In this document: positions 51,114-59,323 of the stretch, piece after piece
Numbering within the stretch: the first letter of the stretch is position 1
How the letters are laid out: every line of letters begins with the position of its first letter
Assembly: GCA_964418325.1 (NCBI GenBank)
Contig: CAYQLC010000003.1
Span: 49,940-113,939, forward strand
Source of the DNA: IMCC26077 sp964418325
Lineage (GTDB): Bacteria > Actinomycetota > Actinomycetes > Nanopelagicales > Nanopelagicaceae
Direction: 5' to 3'
DNA: 64,000 nt
Notes under the pieces: generated by a model
The model's database searches: none
Told to the model about the DNA's origin: nothing
The model's input: the letters and a program-made list of their open reading frames with translations, nothing else
Program-made: the position numbers and the translations under genes

Positions 51114-53336
51114 TCAGAGTTTCTCTACGGGGGCATATCGGAGTAAAAGCCTGCGCTCCCCATAGCTACCAAAATCGATAGTCGCCTCGGCGCGGTCGCC
51201 CTCTCCAGTAAGTGTGCGGACTTGGCCGATTCCAAAAGTCTGGTGGAGCACGCGATCTCCGATCGCCAAGTCAAGGGAGATGACCCGCTTGCCGGTTGAA
51301 CGAACTGGTGGCGCGCTCTTAACCTTCGGTGTGAAAGTTTGCGTCTTACGCTCCATGAGTTGCTCCGGAATCTCGCTAAAGAATCGCGATGGCGCGTTGT
51401 AGGTAGGAGTGCCAAACATGAAACGTGTTGATGCGCGGGTGAGATAGAGGCGCTCGCGTGCTCGAGTAAGACCCACATAAGCAAGTCGCCGCTCCTCTTC
51501 GATTTCGTTGGGATCACCCAGGGAGCGCGAATGCGGAAAGACGCCTTCTTCTAAACCAGTAAGGAAGACGGTGGGAAATTCCAAACCTTTTGCGGTGTGC
51601 AGTGTCATCAAGGTAACTACACCACCATGATCTTCTCCATCAGGGATTTGATCTGAATCAGCTACGAGCGAGACGCGCTCTAAGAATCCGACAAGAGAGA
51701 TTTCTTCAGGCTGATCATCAATCCCATTGTCGATTCGATTTTCATCTTCTTCATACTCTTGCGCTACCGCTACTAATTCCTCGATATTCTCAAGTCTTCC
51801 CTCATCTTGTGGGTCAGTGCTATCGGAAAGTTCAGCGCCAAGACCGCTCTGCTCGATGACTGCTTCAGCGATTACTGAGGGTTTGAGTCCTTTCTCAACC
51901 ATCGTTCGCAAGGTGGCCATGAGATTGGCAAATTGATCAATCGCAGAGATTGCGCGCGCGCTGAGATCTGGAGCTTGATCGCACTTAAAGAGCGCATCCC
52001 AGAGCGGAAGGTCGAGGGCATCAAGAGAGGCGATCGCTTTATCCCCGATGCCACGCTTGGGCGTATTGATGATTCGACGTAGTGAGATTTCATCGTATGG
52101 GTTGGCAAGGACGCGCAAATAAGCAAGGAGATCTCGGACTTCCTTTCGCTCATAGAAGCGGACTCCTCCGACGACTTTGTAGGGAATTGCATTACGCATG
52201 AAGACTTCTTCAAAGGGACGTGACTGATTATTTGTGCGATAAAAAATCGCGGTATCCCCCGGTTGTGAGATTCCTTCACTTTGGAGCGCGCGAATCTCGC
52301 TCATGATGAACTCTGCTTCATCTCTCTCGTCATCGGCTTCATACGTCACGATTGCAGAACCTGCGCCAGAATCAGTCCAGAGATTCTTTGCTTTCCGACT
52401 GGCGTTGTTGGTGATTACTGCATTTGCGGCGGAGAGGATGTTCTGCGTTGAGCGATAGTTTTGTTCGAGCAAAATCGTGCGGGCAGCGGGGTAATCTTCT
52501 TCGAATTGGAGGATATTTCGAATCGTTGCGCCGCGGAAGGCGTAAATAGATTGATCCGCATCACCAACGACACAAAGTTCTGCCGGAGGAAATCCGTCGC
52601 TTTCACTGCCTACGAGTTCACGCACCAAGACATATTGCGCGTGATTGGTATCTTGATACTCATCAACGAGTACATGGCGGAAGCGCGATCGATAACGCGC
52701 CTTTACTTCAGGATTACGTTGCAGAAGTTCAACTGCCTTCATGATGAGATCATCAAAATCGAAGACATTGCCCTCTTGTAATTTCTTTTGATAAATCGCA
52801 TAGGTTTCTGCGACAACTTCTTCGAAGTGATTGGCGGTTTGGTTTGCATAATCGGCAGGGCCCATCAATTCGTTCTTGGCATTACTGATCATCGCGTGAA
52901 TCTGACGGGGGTTATATCTCTTTGGATCGAGGTTGAGATCTTTGCCAATTAATGCGACTAGCCGCTGTGCGTCGCTCTGATCGTAAATCGTGAAGTTCTG
53001 TTTGTATCCAGCCGCCACTGCCTCTTGTCGCAAAATACGCACGCATGCGGAATGGAAGGTGGAAACCCACATCGAACGAGCGCGTGGACCGACGAGTGCT
53101 TGCACGCGCTCGCGCATCTCGCCCGCTGCCTTATTGGTGAAGGTGATGGCGAGGATTTCGTAAGGAGCAACGGCGCGCGCTGCTAAGAGATAGGCGATTC
53201 GATTGGTGAGGACGCGGGTCTTGCCCGATCCTGCGCCGGCGACGATGAGCAGCGGAGAGCCGGTGTGGAGCACCGCCTCGCGCTGTGCTGGGTTTAACCC
53301 ATCAAGGAGTGGGTGATTGCCCCCGGTTTCGCTCAT
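51114..53336 (-). CDS. pcrA: ATP-dependent DNA helicase PcrA/UvrD
   Basis: The 740-residue superfamily 1A helicase unwinds DNA 3' to 5' in repair and replication. Motif I is GAGSGKTRVLTNR, motif II is LVDEYQDTNHAQY, motif III is VVGDADQSIYAFRG, and motif VI is VGLTRARERLYL. The C terminus ends in a Tudor-like segment (GDRVLHQTFGIGQV) that contacts RNA polymerase in related proteins. It is divergent from the PIG-L gene with overlapping -10 boxes. Confidence 0.95.
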   Translation of the reverse strand: MSETGGNHPLLDGLNPAQREAVLHTGSPLLIVAGAGSGKTRVLTNRIAYLLAARAVAPYEILAITFTNKAAGEMRERVQALVGPRARSMWVSTFHSACVRILRQEAVAAGYKQNFTIYDQSDAQRLVALIGKDLNLDPKRYNPRQIHAMISNAKNELMGPADYANQTANHFEEVVAETYAIYQKKLQEGNVFDFDDLIMKAVELLQRNPEVKARYRSRFRHVLVDEYQDTNHAQYVLVRELVGSESDGFPPAELCVVGDADQSIYAFRGATIRNILQFEEDYPAARTILLEQNYRSTQNILSAANAVITNNASRKAKNLWTDSGAGSAIVTYEADDERDEAEFIMSEIRALQSEGISQPGDTAIFYRTNNQSRPFEEVFMRNAIPYKVVGGVRFYERKEVRDLLAYLRVLANPYDEISLRRIINTPKRGIGDKAIASLDALDLPLWDALFKCDQAPDLSARAISAIDQFANLMATLRTMVEKGLKPSVIAEAVIEQSGLGAELSDSTDPQDEGRLENIEELVAVAQEYEEDENRIDNGIDDQPEEISLVGFLERVSLVADSDQIPDGEDHGGVVTLMTLHTAKGLEFPTVFLTGLEEGVFPHSRSLGDPNEIEEERRLAYVGLTRARERLYLTRASTRFMFGTPTYNAPSRFFSEIPEQLMERKTQTFTPKVKSAPPVRSTGKRVISLDLAIGDRVLHQTFGIGQVRTLTGEGDRAEATIDFGSYGERRLLLRYAPVEKL

Positions 53337-53344
53337 AATGTACG

Positions 53345-53350
53345 AGCCTA
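53345..53350 (-). promoter_or_regulatory. Putative -10 box of pcrA promoter
   Basis: TAGGCT on the minus strand, 8 nt before the ATG at 53336. It shares TA with the opposing box at 53349-53354. Confidence 0.42.
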
Positions 53351-53354
53351 ACCT
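53349..53354 (+). promoter_or_regulatory. Putative -10 box of PIG-L deacetylase gene promoter
   Basis: TAACCT, 9 nt before the ATG at 53364. It overlaps the pcrA -10 box by 2 bp. Confidence 0.38.
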
Positions 53355-53363
53355 GACCCACTG

Positions 53364-54098
53364 ATGAGGAGCGCCATGGAGCCGATTGCCGACTCGGAGA
53401 TTTCGAAAGTCCTAGTCGTCACCGCGCATCCCGACGATGTCGATTTTGGCGCGGGCGGAACAATTGCGCAGTGGACTGCCAAGGGAATCGAGGTTGCTTA
53501 TTGCATCGCAACCAATGGTGACCAAGGTGGCGAAGATCCCGATATCCCGCGCGACCAAATGCCTGTCATTCGCCAAAAAGAGCAGCGCGATGCCGGAAAG
53601 ATTCTTGGCGTCACCGATATTGAATTCTTAAATTATCGAGATGGCTGGTTAGAACCAACAATCGAGTTACGAAAGAAGATTGTGAGAGCAATTCGTCGCG
53701 TCAAACCAGATCGGATGATTATTCAAAGCCCAGAACGAAACTGGGATCGCTTAGGGGCAAGCCATCCCGATCATATGGCAGCTGGCGAAGCAGCGATTCA
53801 AGCCGTTTATCCTGATGCGCGTAATCGTTTTGCCTTCATGGATTTACTAGATGAGGGGTTGGAACCATGGCGCGTTAAGGAAGTCTGGGTGACTTCAATG
53901 ATTACGCCCAATCACTATGTTGATATCACCGAGACTTTCCCTAACAAGATGGCCGCACTCCATGCTCATGTTAGCCAAACTGCTCACAACGCAGAGTTAG
54001 AGAAGATGGTTCGTGAGTGGGGCGAGCGCAATGCAGTCGCGGGTGGTCTACCTGAAGGTCGAATCGCCGAAGCTTTCCGCGTCGTCAACACCAACTAG
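53364..54098 (+). CDS. PIG-L/LmbE family zinc deacetylase
   Basis: The 244-residue enzyme has zinc motif AHPDDVDFGAGG near residue 20 and the second metal site GASHPDHMAAG near residue 132. It resembles BshB-like or Mca-like de-N-acetylases, but it is shorter than mycothiol S-conjugate amidase and lacks clear Mca features, so the substrate is open. A second start at 53376 has GAGGAG just upstream. It is convergent with guaA. Confidence 0.86.
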   Translation: MRSAMEPIADSEISKVLVVTAHPDDVDFGAGGTIAQWTAKGIEVAYCIATNGDQGGEDPDIPRDQMPVIRQKEQRDAGKILGVTDIEFLNYRDGWLEPTIELRKKIVRAIRRVKPDRMIIQSPERNWDRLGASHPDHMAAGEAAIQAVYPDARNRFAFMDLLDEGLEPWRVKEVWVTSMITPNHYVDITETFPNKMAALHAHVSQTAHNAELEKMVREWGERNAVAGGLPEGRIAEAFRVVNTN

Positions 54099-54102
54099 CT
54101 AG

Positions 54103-55635
54103 TTACTCCCACTCGATAGTTCCGGGAGGTTTGCTAGTGATGTCCAAAACGACTCGATTTACTCCGGGCACTTCGTTAGTGATGCGGTTAGAAATCTTGG
54201 CTAAGACATCATTCGGTAGCCGCGACCAATCCGCGGTCATCGCATCTTCACTTGATACCGGCCGTAGCACTATCGGGTGACCATAGGTTCGACCATCCCC
54301 TTGCACGCCCACGCTATGCACGTCCGCTAACAAAACAACTGGGCATTGCCAGATTTCGCGATCAAGACCTGCGATGTGTAACTCTTCGCGAGCAATGGCA
54401 TCAGCGCGGCGCAAGAGATCAAGTCGCTCTTGTGTGACTTCACCGATGATGCGAATGCCTAATCCTGGGCCAGGGAACGGTTGGCGCCAAACAATCTCCT
54501 CAGGCAAACCTAATTCCAAACCAAGTGTGCGAACTTCATCTTTAAAAAGAGTTCGCAGCGGTTCCACTAATTCAAACTGTAAATCATCAGGAAGGCCACC
54601 AACATTGTGATGGCTCTTGATATTTGCAGTACCTGTTCCGCCACCGGACTCGACAACGTCCGGGTAAAGAGTTCCTTGCACCAAATACTTAACTTCATCA
54701 GTCGCAATCTCGCGCGCAGCCCCTTCGAAAGAGCGAATGAATTCGCGGCCAATAATTTTCCGCTTCTCTTCTGGATCGGTGACGCCTTTGAGCGCAGCAA
54801 GGAATTTAGCCTTGGCATCGACCACTTTCAGTTTCACGCCAGTAGCTGCTACAAAATCTCGTTCGACTTGTTCTGCTTCGCCTTGGCGTAGTAACCCGTG
54901 ATCAATAAATACACAGGTAAGTTGCGCTCCAACTGCGCGCTGCACGATGGCAGCAGCAACAGCAGAATCGACTCCACCCGAAAGACCACAAATAACCTGG
55001 TCTAATCCAACTTGCTCTCGAATTCGAGCAATCTGCTCTTCCGCGATGTTGGAAGAGGTCCATGAAGGATCGCAGCCAACAACTCCAATCAACCAACGCT
55101 CCAAAACCTCTTGTCCGTAGGTCGAATGCACCACCTCAGGGTGATACTGCACTCCCGCTAATTTGCCATCTGTGGATTCGAACGCTGCAACAGGAGTCTG
55201 CGCAGTCGAACCAGTAACGGTAAAACCTTGTGGCGCACGAACCACGCTATCGCCATGAGACATCCACACTTGCTGCGCCTTCGGCATACCTTCAAATAAT
55301 GGCGAATTACTGTGAACTGTAAATTCCGTCCGCCCGTATTCGCGGGCACCAGTCTTTCCTACCTCGCCACCTAGCGTTGCCGCCATCACCTGAAAGCCAT
55401 AACAAATTCCAAAAACAGGAACCCCTGAGCTAAGTAGCTGCTCATCTAATTTCGGCGCACCATTTTCATAGACGCTCGAGGGCCCACCAGAGAGAATGAT
55501 CGCCTTCGGTTTTTTCGCGAGCATCTGTGTAGCGCTCATCGTGTGTGGAACAATCTCGCTGTAAATCTTCGCCTCACGGACTCGCCGGGCAATGAGTTGT
55601 GCGTATTGCGCGCCGAAATCTACGACGAGCACCAA
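54103..55635 (-). CDS. guaA: GMP synthase (glutamine-hydrolysing)
   Basis: The 510-residue enzyme aminates XMP to GMP. The glutaminase domain (1-190) has the catalytic Cys in FGICYGFQ and the His/Glu in YHPEVVHS. The ATP pyrophosphatase P-loop is GLSGGVDSAVAA near residue 220, and the C-terminal dimerisation domain ends PPGTIEWE. The start is a TTG (55635) or the adjacent GTG, right after the guaB3 stop, with no clear ribosome site, so it is probably coupled. The guaB-guaB3-guaA order puts both GMP-forming steps in one transcript. Confidence 0.95.
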   Translation of the reverse strand: MVLVVDFGAQYAQLIARRVREAKIYSEIVPHTMSATQMLAKKPKAIILSGGPSSVYENGAPKLDEQLLSSGVPVFGICYGFQVMAATLGGEVGKTGAREYGRTEFTVHSNSPLFEGMPKAQQVWMSHGDSVVRAPQGFTVTGSTAQTPVAAFESTDGKLAGVQYHPEVVHSTYGQEVLERWLIGVVGCDPSWTSSNIAEEQIARIREQVGLDQVICGLSGGVDSAVAAAIVQRAVGAQLTCVFIDHGLLRQGEAEQVERDFVAATGVKLKVVDAKAKFLAALKGVTDPEEKRKIIGREFIRSFEGAAREIATDEVKYLVQGTLYPDVVESGGGTGTANIKSHHNVGGLPDDLQFELVEPLRTLFKDEVRTLGLELGLPEEIVWRQPFPGPGLGIRIIGEVTQERLDLLRRADAIAREELHIAGLDREIWQCPVVLLADVHSVGVQGDGRTYGHPIVLRPVSSEDAMTADWSRLPNDVLAKISNRITNEVPGVNRVVLDITSKPPGTIEWE

Positions 55636-55636
55636 A

Positions 55637-56761
55637 TCACGGGCGATGGATGACCACCTCTACTCGTTGGAATTCCTTAACATCCGAATAACCAGTCGTT
55701 GCCATGGCGCGACGAAGTGCGCCAAAAAGATTCATCGTGCCATCTGCATTATGCGAAGGACCATGCAAAATCTCAGCGAGAGTTCCCACAGTGCCCACAT
55801 GAACGCGCTGCCCACGTGGCAACTCGGGATGCACCGCTTCAACGCCCCAATGCCAACCCTTACCAGGCGACTCAACTGCGCGAGCAAGCGGCGAACCCAT
55901 CATCACAGCATCAGCGCCACATGCAATTGCTTTTGCGATATCACCACTGCGACCCACCGAACCATCTGCAATCACATGGACATAACGGCCACCCGATTCA
56001 TCAAGGTACTCACGTCTTGCAGCGGCAACTTCAGCAACTGCAGTTGCCATCGGCACTGCAACACCAAGCACCTGGCGCGTAGTGTGCGCTGCTCCACCAC
56101 CAAAACCAACCAAGATTCCAGCAGCACCAGCACGCATCAAATGGAGCGCAGCATTCGCGGTAGCGACTCCACCAACAATTACCGGCACATCCAACTCATA
56201 GATGAATTTCTTCAGATTGAGCGCATTATCAGTATCTTTCGGTGAAACATGTTCTGCGCTCACTGTCGTGCCACGAATCACGAAAATATCAACGCCAGAA
56301 TCGATGACAACTTTATGAAACTCAGCCGCACGCTTTGGCGAGAGCGCCGCAGCTACAGTCACTCCCCCGGCGCGTACCTCAGCAATCCGTTCTTTTATTA
56401 ACTCCGGTCTGATCGGTGCGGCGTAGAGCTCCTGCATACGTCGCGTGACTTGATGATCAGGAATCGAAGCAATCTCGCCAAGGGGAATCCGCGGATTCTC
56501 ATAGCGAGTCCATAAACCCTCGAGATTAAGAACGCCAATCCCACCCTGGCGGCCGATTTCAATGGCAGTTTCGGGCGACACCACCGAATCCATGGGAGCT
56601 GCAAGCATGGGAATCTCGCACTTATAGGCATCGATCTGCCAAGTGGTGGAAACATCCTCCGGATTTCGAGTGCGACGGCTTGGCACGATGGCGATATCGT
56701 CAAAAGAATATGTTTGGCGCGCTCGTTTACCTGGTGCAATCTCTATCTCGCTCATACTCAC
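55637..56761 (-). CDS. guaB3: GuaB3 family IMP dehydrogenase-related protein
   Basis: The 374-residue TIM-barrel protein belongs to the GuaB3 group found beside guaB in actinobacteria. At the position where IMPDH has GSICTTR it reads GGGAAHTTRQVLG, so the catalytic Cys is missing and IMPDH activity is not expected at that site. IADGSVGRSGDIAKAIACGA preserves the phosphate-binding region. It has no CBS domains. The start overlaps guaB by 4 nt. Its function in actinobacteria is not settled. Confidence 0.92.
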   Translation of the reverse strand: MSMSEIEIAPGKRARQTYSFDDIAIVPSRRTRNPEDVSTTWQIDAYKCEIPMLAAPMDSVVSPETAIEIGRQGGIGVLNLEGLWTRYENPRIPLGEIASIPDHQVTRRMQELYAAPIRPELIKERIAEVRAGGVTVAAALSPKRAAEFHKVVIDSGVDIFVIRGTTVSAEHVSPKDTDNALNLKKFIYELDVPVIVGGVATANAALHLMRAGAAGILVGFGGGAAHTTRQVLGVAVPMATAVAEVAAARREYLDESGGRYVHVIADGSVGRSGDIAKAIACGADAVMMGSPLARAVESPGKGWHWGVEAVHPELPRGQRVHVGTVGTLAEILHGPSHNADGTMNLFGALRRAMATTGYSDVKEFQRVEVVIHRP

Positions 56762-57879
56762 CGTCCCCGATAATTTGGCGCATCAACGGTCTGGTCGATG
56801 TTGTGTGGATGACTCTCTCGAAGCCCTGCAGAAGTAATCTGCACAAATCTGCCATTGCGTTGTAGTTCTGCGATATTTCGCGCGCCGGCATATCCCATTC
56901 CAGAGCGAAGTCCACCTGCTAATTGATGAACAACTTGTGAGACCGTGCCGCGATACGAAACTCGACCTTCGATTCCCTCTGGTACCAACTTATCTTCGGA
57001 GAGAATGTCATCTTGCATGTAGCGATCTTTTGAATATGAGGGAGTAGCGCCACGTGATGCCATTGCACCAAGCGATCCCATTCCGCGATACGACTTGAAC
57101 TTGGCACCATTTTCTTCATGCCACTGCCCCGGTGATTCTTCACATCCCGCAAAGAGTGAACCAAGCATCACTACATCAGCGCCGGCAACTATCGCCTTGA
57201 CGATATCTCCCGAATATTGAATGCCACCATCGGCAATTAGTGGCACTCCTGCAGAACTTGTTGCCTTGTGAGCTTCCATAATCGCAGTAATTTGTGGCAC
57301 GCCCACTCCAGCGACCACTCGAGTAGTGCAAATCGAGCCGGGACCTACTCCTACCTTCACTGCATCTGCACCAGCATTGATGAGTGCTTGCGCACCTGCA
57401 CGAGTTGCGACGTTACCGCCAATGACCTGTTGCGCAGCATTCGCTCTCTTGATCTTCGCAATCGCATCGAGCACACCCTGGTGATGTCCGTGCGCCGTGT
57501 CGACGACGAGTACATCGACCCCCGCTTCCATGAGCGCAAGCGCGCGGGTAAATCCATCGTCACCAACGCCCACTGCAGCGCCGGCGAGCGCACCAGCCAC
57601 GGCCTTGACCTTGTGCACATGAGAAACCTGTTCTTCAATCGAAAGATTTCGATGAATGATTCCCGCGCCACCGGCCTGGGAGATGGCAATCGCCATCGAA
57701 CTTTCGGTAACGGTATCCATAGCCGACGAGATAATAGGAACGCTTAGCGAGAATTTTTCGGTCAGGCGCGTGGTCGTATCGACCTCGCTTGGCACGACTT
57801 GTGATGCATCGGGAAGTAAGAGCACATCATCGAAGGTCAATCCGAGCATCGCTACTTTCTCGAACTCGCGCATGCTCAC
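56758..57879 (-). CDS. guaB: IMP dehydrogenase lacking the CBS (Bateman) module
   Basis: This 373-residue enzyme oxidises IMP to XMP with NAD, the committed step of GMP synthesis. Catalytic Cys184 lies in GVGPGSICTTR, and the flap motif appears as YRGMGSLGAM. Usual IMPDHs are about 490-500 residues with a CBS pair inserted after the first 90-odd residues. Here EEQVSHVHKVK (82-92) runs straight into AVAGALAGAAVGVG, so the regulatory insert is cleanly absent. An ATG two codons after the GTG (57873) has GGAGG at 5 nt and may be the real start. It heads the guaB-guaB3-guaA run. Confidence 0.94.
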   Translation of the reverse strand: MSMREFEKVAMLGLTFDDVLLLPDASQVVPSEVDTTTRLTEKFSLSVPIISSAMDTVTESSMAIAISQAGGAGIIHRNLSIEEQVSHVHKVKAVAGALAGAAVGVGDDGFTRALALMEAGVDVLVVDTAHGHHQGVLDAIAKIKRANAAQQVIGGNVATRAGAQALINAGADAVKVGVGPGSICTTRVVAGVGVPQITAIMEAHKATSSAGVPLIADGGIQYSGDIVKAIVAGADVVMLGSLFAGCEESPGQWHEENGAKFKSYRGMGSLGAMASRGATPSYSKDRYMQDDILSEDKLVPEGIEGRVSYRGTVSQVVHQLAGGLRSGMGYAGARNIAELQRNGRFVQITSAGLRESHPHNIDQTVDAPNYRGR

Positions 57880-57945
57880 CTCCGACCAGAACTCCTCGGG
57901 TTATTACCCAATCCTAGTGAGAGCCAGAGCTGCTAAAAACCTCTA

Positions 57946-58824
57946 CTACATACCAATCGTAGAGCCGACTAATTCGCACGCCTCAAAAAGATTATCGACC
58001 ACGGTCGCCCCACTGACTCGATCAGCTTGCCACCCAGGTCCACCAAGGATTAAGCGCGGTGCAGGACGGAGCGGAGGTAGCGCGGTCAGTGCCGAGTAAT
58101 CGGCATTCTTGCGCAGCTGCGCCCAGAGAAAGACCACGGGCGGATGGGTCTTGCGCACCATCTCCGATATCGCAGCAACGGGCGTTCGCGCCCCAAGAAA
58201 ATGGGTTGCAATATTTTCTTCCGCAAGCGCGGCGGCGAGCGCATGAATAGCAAGGCAGTGGTGCTCTTCGCCAATACTCGCTAATAAAACTGGCTTGGGA
58301 TTGCGCGGGGTTTCAATCTCATTGGCACAATCACGCATCACTCGCTTAACAATCTCGGAAAAGAGATGCTCTATCTCAATTCCCGAACCAGTCTCTTCCC
58401 ACCGCTTTCCGATGAGCACTAAAGCAGGCACCAAAATTTCATTCCAGGTCTTGATAATTCCGCTGGCGAGAATTTCTCGGCGAATGAGAGCTTCTACAAA
58501 ACCGCTATCAATCCCATCGAGGGCGCGGACAATGGCGGTCACGACATCTTCTCGATCCTGAAACTTGGGCAACGGCAGCGGCTCATCGATGGCCACCTGT
58601 GAGCTTTTCGCTAACTGCGCCGCCTGTTGCGCTGGCACCCCAGAGACCACCAAGCGGCGCATTACTGCCAGTCTGGCTAGGTCCTCGTCGGTGTAGCGGC
58701 GGTGTTCGCCCGCCTCGTGAGAGGAGGGGCCTAGGCCATAACGGCGATCCCAGGTCCGAAGGGTGGCGGGGGCGACGCCGAGGCGATGAGCGACCTCGGC
58801 GACGGTCACACCGCGTTGAGTCAT
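57946..58824 (-). CDS. MerR-type regulator with B12-binding domain (CarH/LitR-like)
   Basis: The 292-residue product combines an N-terminal MerR helix-turn-helix (VAEVAHRLGVAPATLRTWDRRYG), a helical cap (about 90-170) and a B12-binding Rossmann domain (about 175-292). Residues Trp142, Glu152, His153 and His188 keep the exact spacing of Trp131, Glu141, His142 and His177 in Thermus CarH (from memory), so adenosylcobalamin binding is likely. The residue matching CarH His132 is Glu143, and the usual Gly after the ligand His is Leu191. It may sense light or B12 status. AGAGGGG lies about 10 nt before the ATG. It is divergent from whiB. Confidence 0.87.
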   Translation of the reverse strand: MTQRGVTVAEVAHRLGVAPATLRTWDRRYGLGPSSHEAGEHRRYTDEDLARLAVMRRLVVSGVPAQQAAQLAKSSQVAIDEPLPLPKFQDREDVVTAIVRALDGIDSGFVEALIRREILASGIIKTWNEILVPALVLIGKRWEETGSGIEIEHLFSEIVKRVMRDCANEIETPRNPKPVLLASIGEEHHCLAIHALAAALAEENIATHFLGARTPVAAISEMVRKTHPPVVFLWAQLRKNADYSALTALPPLRPAPRLILGGPGWQADRVSGATVVDNLFEACELVGSTIGM

Positions 58825-58873
58825 ATCTCACGCCCCTCTCAGGAAAAATTCACTCCCAAAGCGCTACAGTTAC

Positions 58874-58903
58874 TTGAACAACCTCTGGCGCGATTGGTAG
58901 CGT
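58874..58903 (+). promoter_or_regulatory. Putative whiB promoter
   Basis: TTGAAC (58874-58879) and TAGCGT (58898-58903) are separated by 18 bp. They lie 25-30 bp before the start codon, so this gene has a short leader with AAAGGA and AAGGTGAG as possible ribosome sites. Confidence 0.45.
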
Positions 58904-58927
58904 ACCCCAAAGTAAAGGAAAAGGTGA

Positions 58928-59224
58928 GTGGAAATGGCTGAGATATCACGGCTACCAATGCCAACTGCCAGCAACTGGGAGTGGCAATTTGAAGGTGCCT
59001 GCCGAAACTACCCCGCTGAGATGTTCTTCCATCCGGAAGGTGAGCGTGGGCCAAGCCGGCGCAAGCGAATTATTGAAGCGAAGGCTATCTGCGCTGCCTG
59101 CCCAGTGATCGCCCAATGTCGAGAGCATGCCCTAGCTGTTCAAGAGCCTTATGGAATCTGGGGCGGCCTCTCCGAGGATGAGCGCGCAGAATTGATTTCA
59201 CGCTCTAGCCGCCTGGCGATGTAA
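58928..59224 (+). CDS. whiB: WhiB family Fe-S transcriptional regulator (WhiB3/WhiD-like)
   Basis: The 98-residue protein has the four cluster-binding Cys at 25, 55, 58 and 64 and the beta-turn GIWGG (76-80), followed by a basic DNA-binding tail. FFHPEGERG and HALAVQEPYGIWGGLSEDER are the WhiB3/WhiD style, and the position beside guaB and groEL agrees with mycobacterial whiB3. The protein probably senses redox or NO through a 4Fe-4S cluster and partners with the primary sigma factor. Start is GTG 58928 or ATG 58934. Confidence 0.92.
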   Translation: MEMAEISRLPMPTASNWEWQFEGACRNYPAEMFFHPEGERGPSRRKRIIEAKAICAACPVIAQCREHALAVQEPYGIWGGLSEDERAELISRSSRLAM

Positions 59225-59278
59225 GGAATGCAGTAAGCGCAATAACTAGTTTTTTCCGTAATACCCCCTCAACGAAAA

Positions 59279-59316
59279 AGAGGGCCGAGCGCCAAAAGCG
59301 CCGGCCCTCTTTTTTA
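59279..59316. terminator. Bidirectional intrinsic terminator between whiB and groEL
   Basis: Stem GAGGGCCG...CGGCCCTC is extended by GCGC/GCGC with one bulged A and a five-base loop. T6 follows on the plus strand and T5 on the minus strand. It serves the convergent whiB and groES-groEL transcripts. Confidence 0.92.
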
Positions 59317-59323
59317 TTTCTCG

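Noticed and set aside
55592..56245. Plus-strand frame of 217 codons antisense to guaB3
   Set aside because: The translation is His/Cys/Asn/Thr-rich with no domain, while the opposite strand is a clear GuaB3.
57898..57909. GGGT-TATT-ACCC hairpin before guaB as a purine riboswitch element
   Set aside because: Only a 4 bp stem, and none of the conserved purine riboswitch sequence is visible in the 66 bp region.
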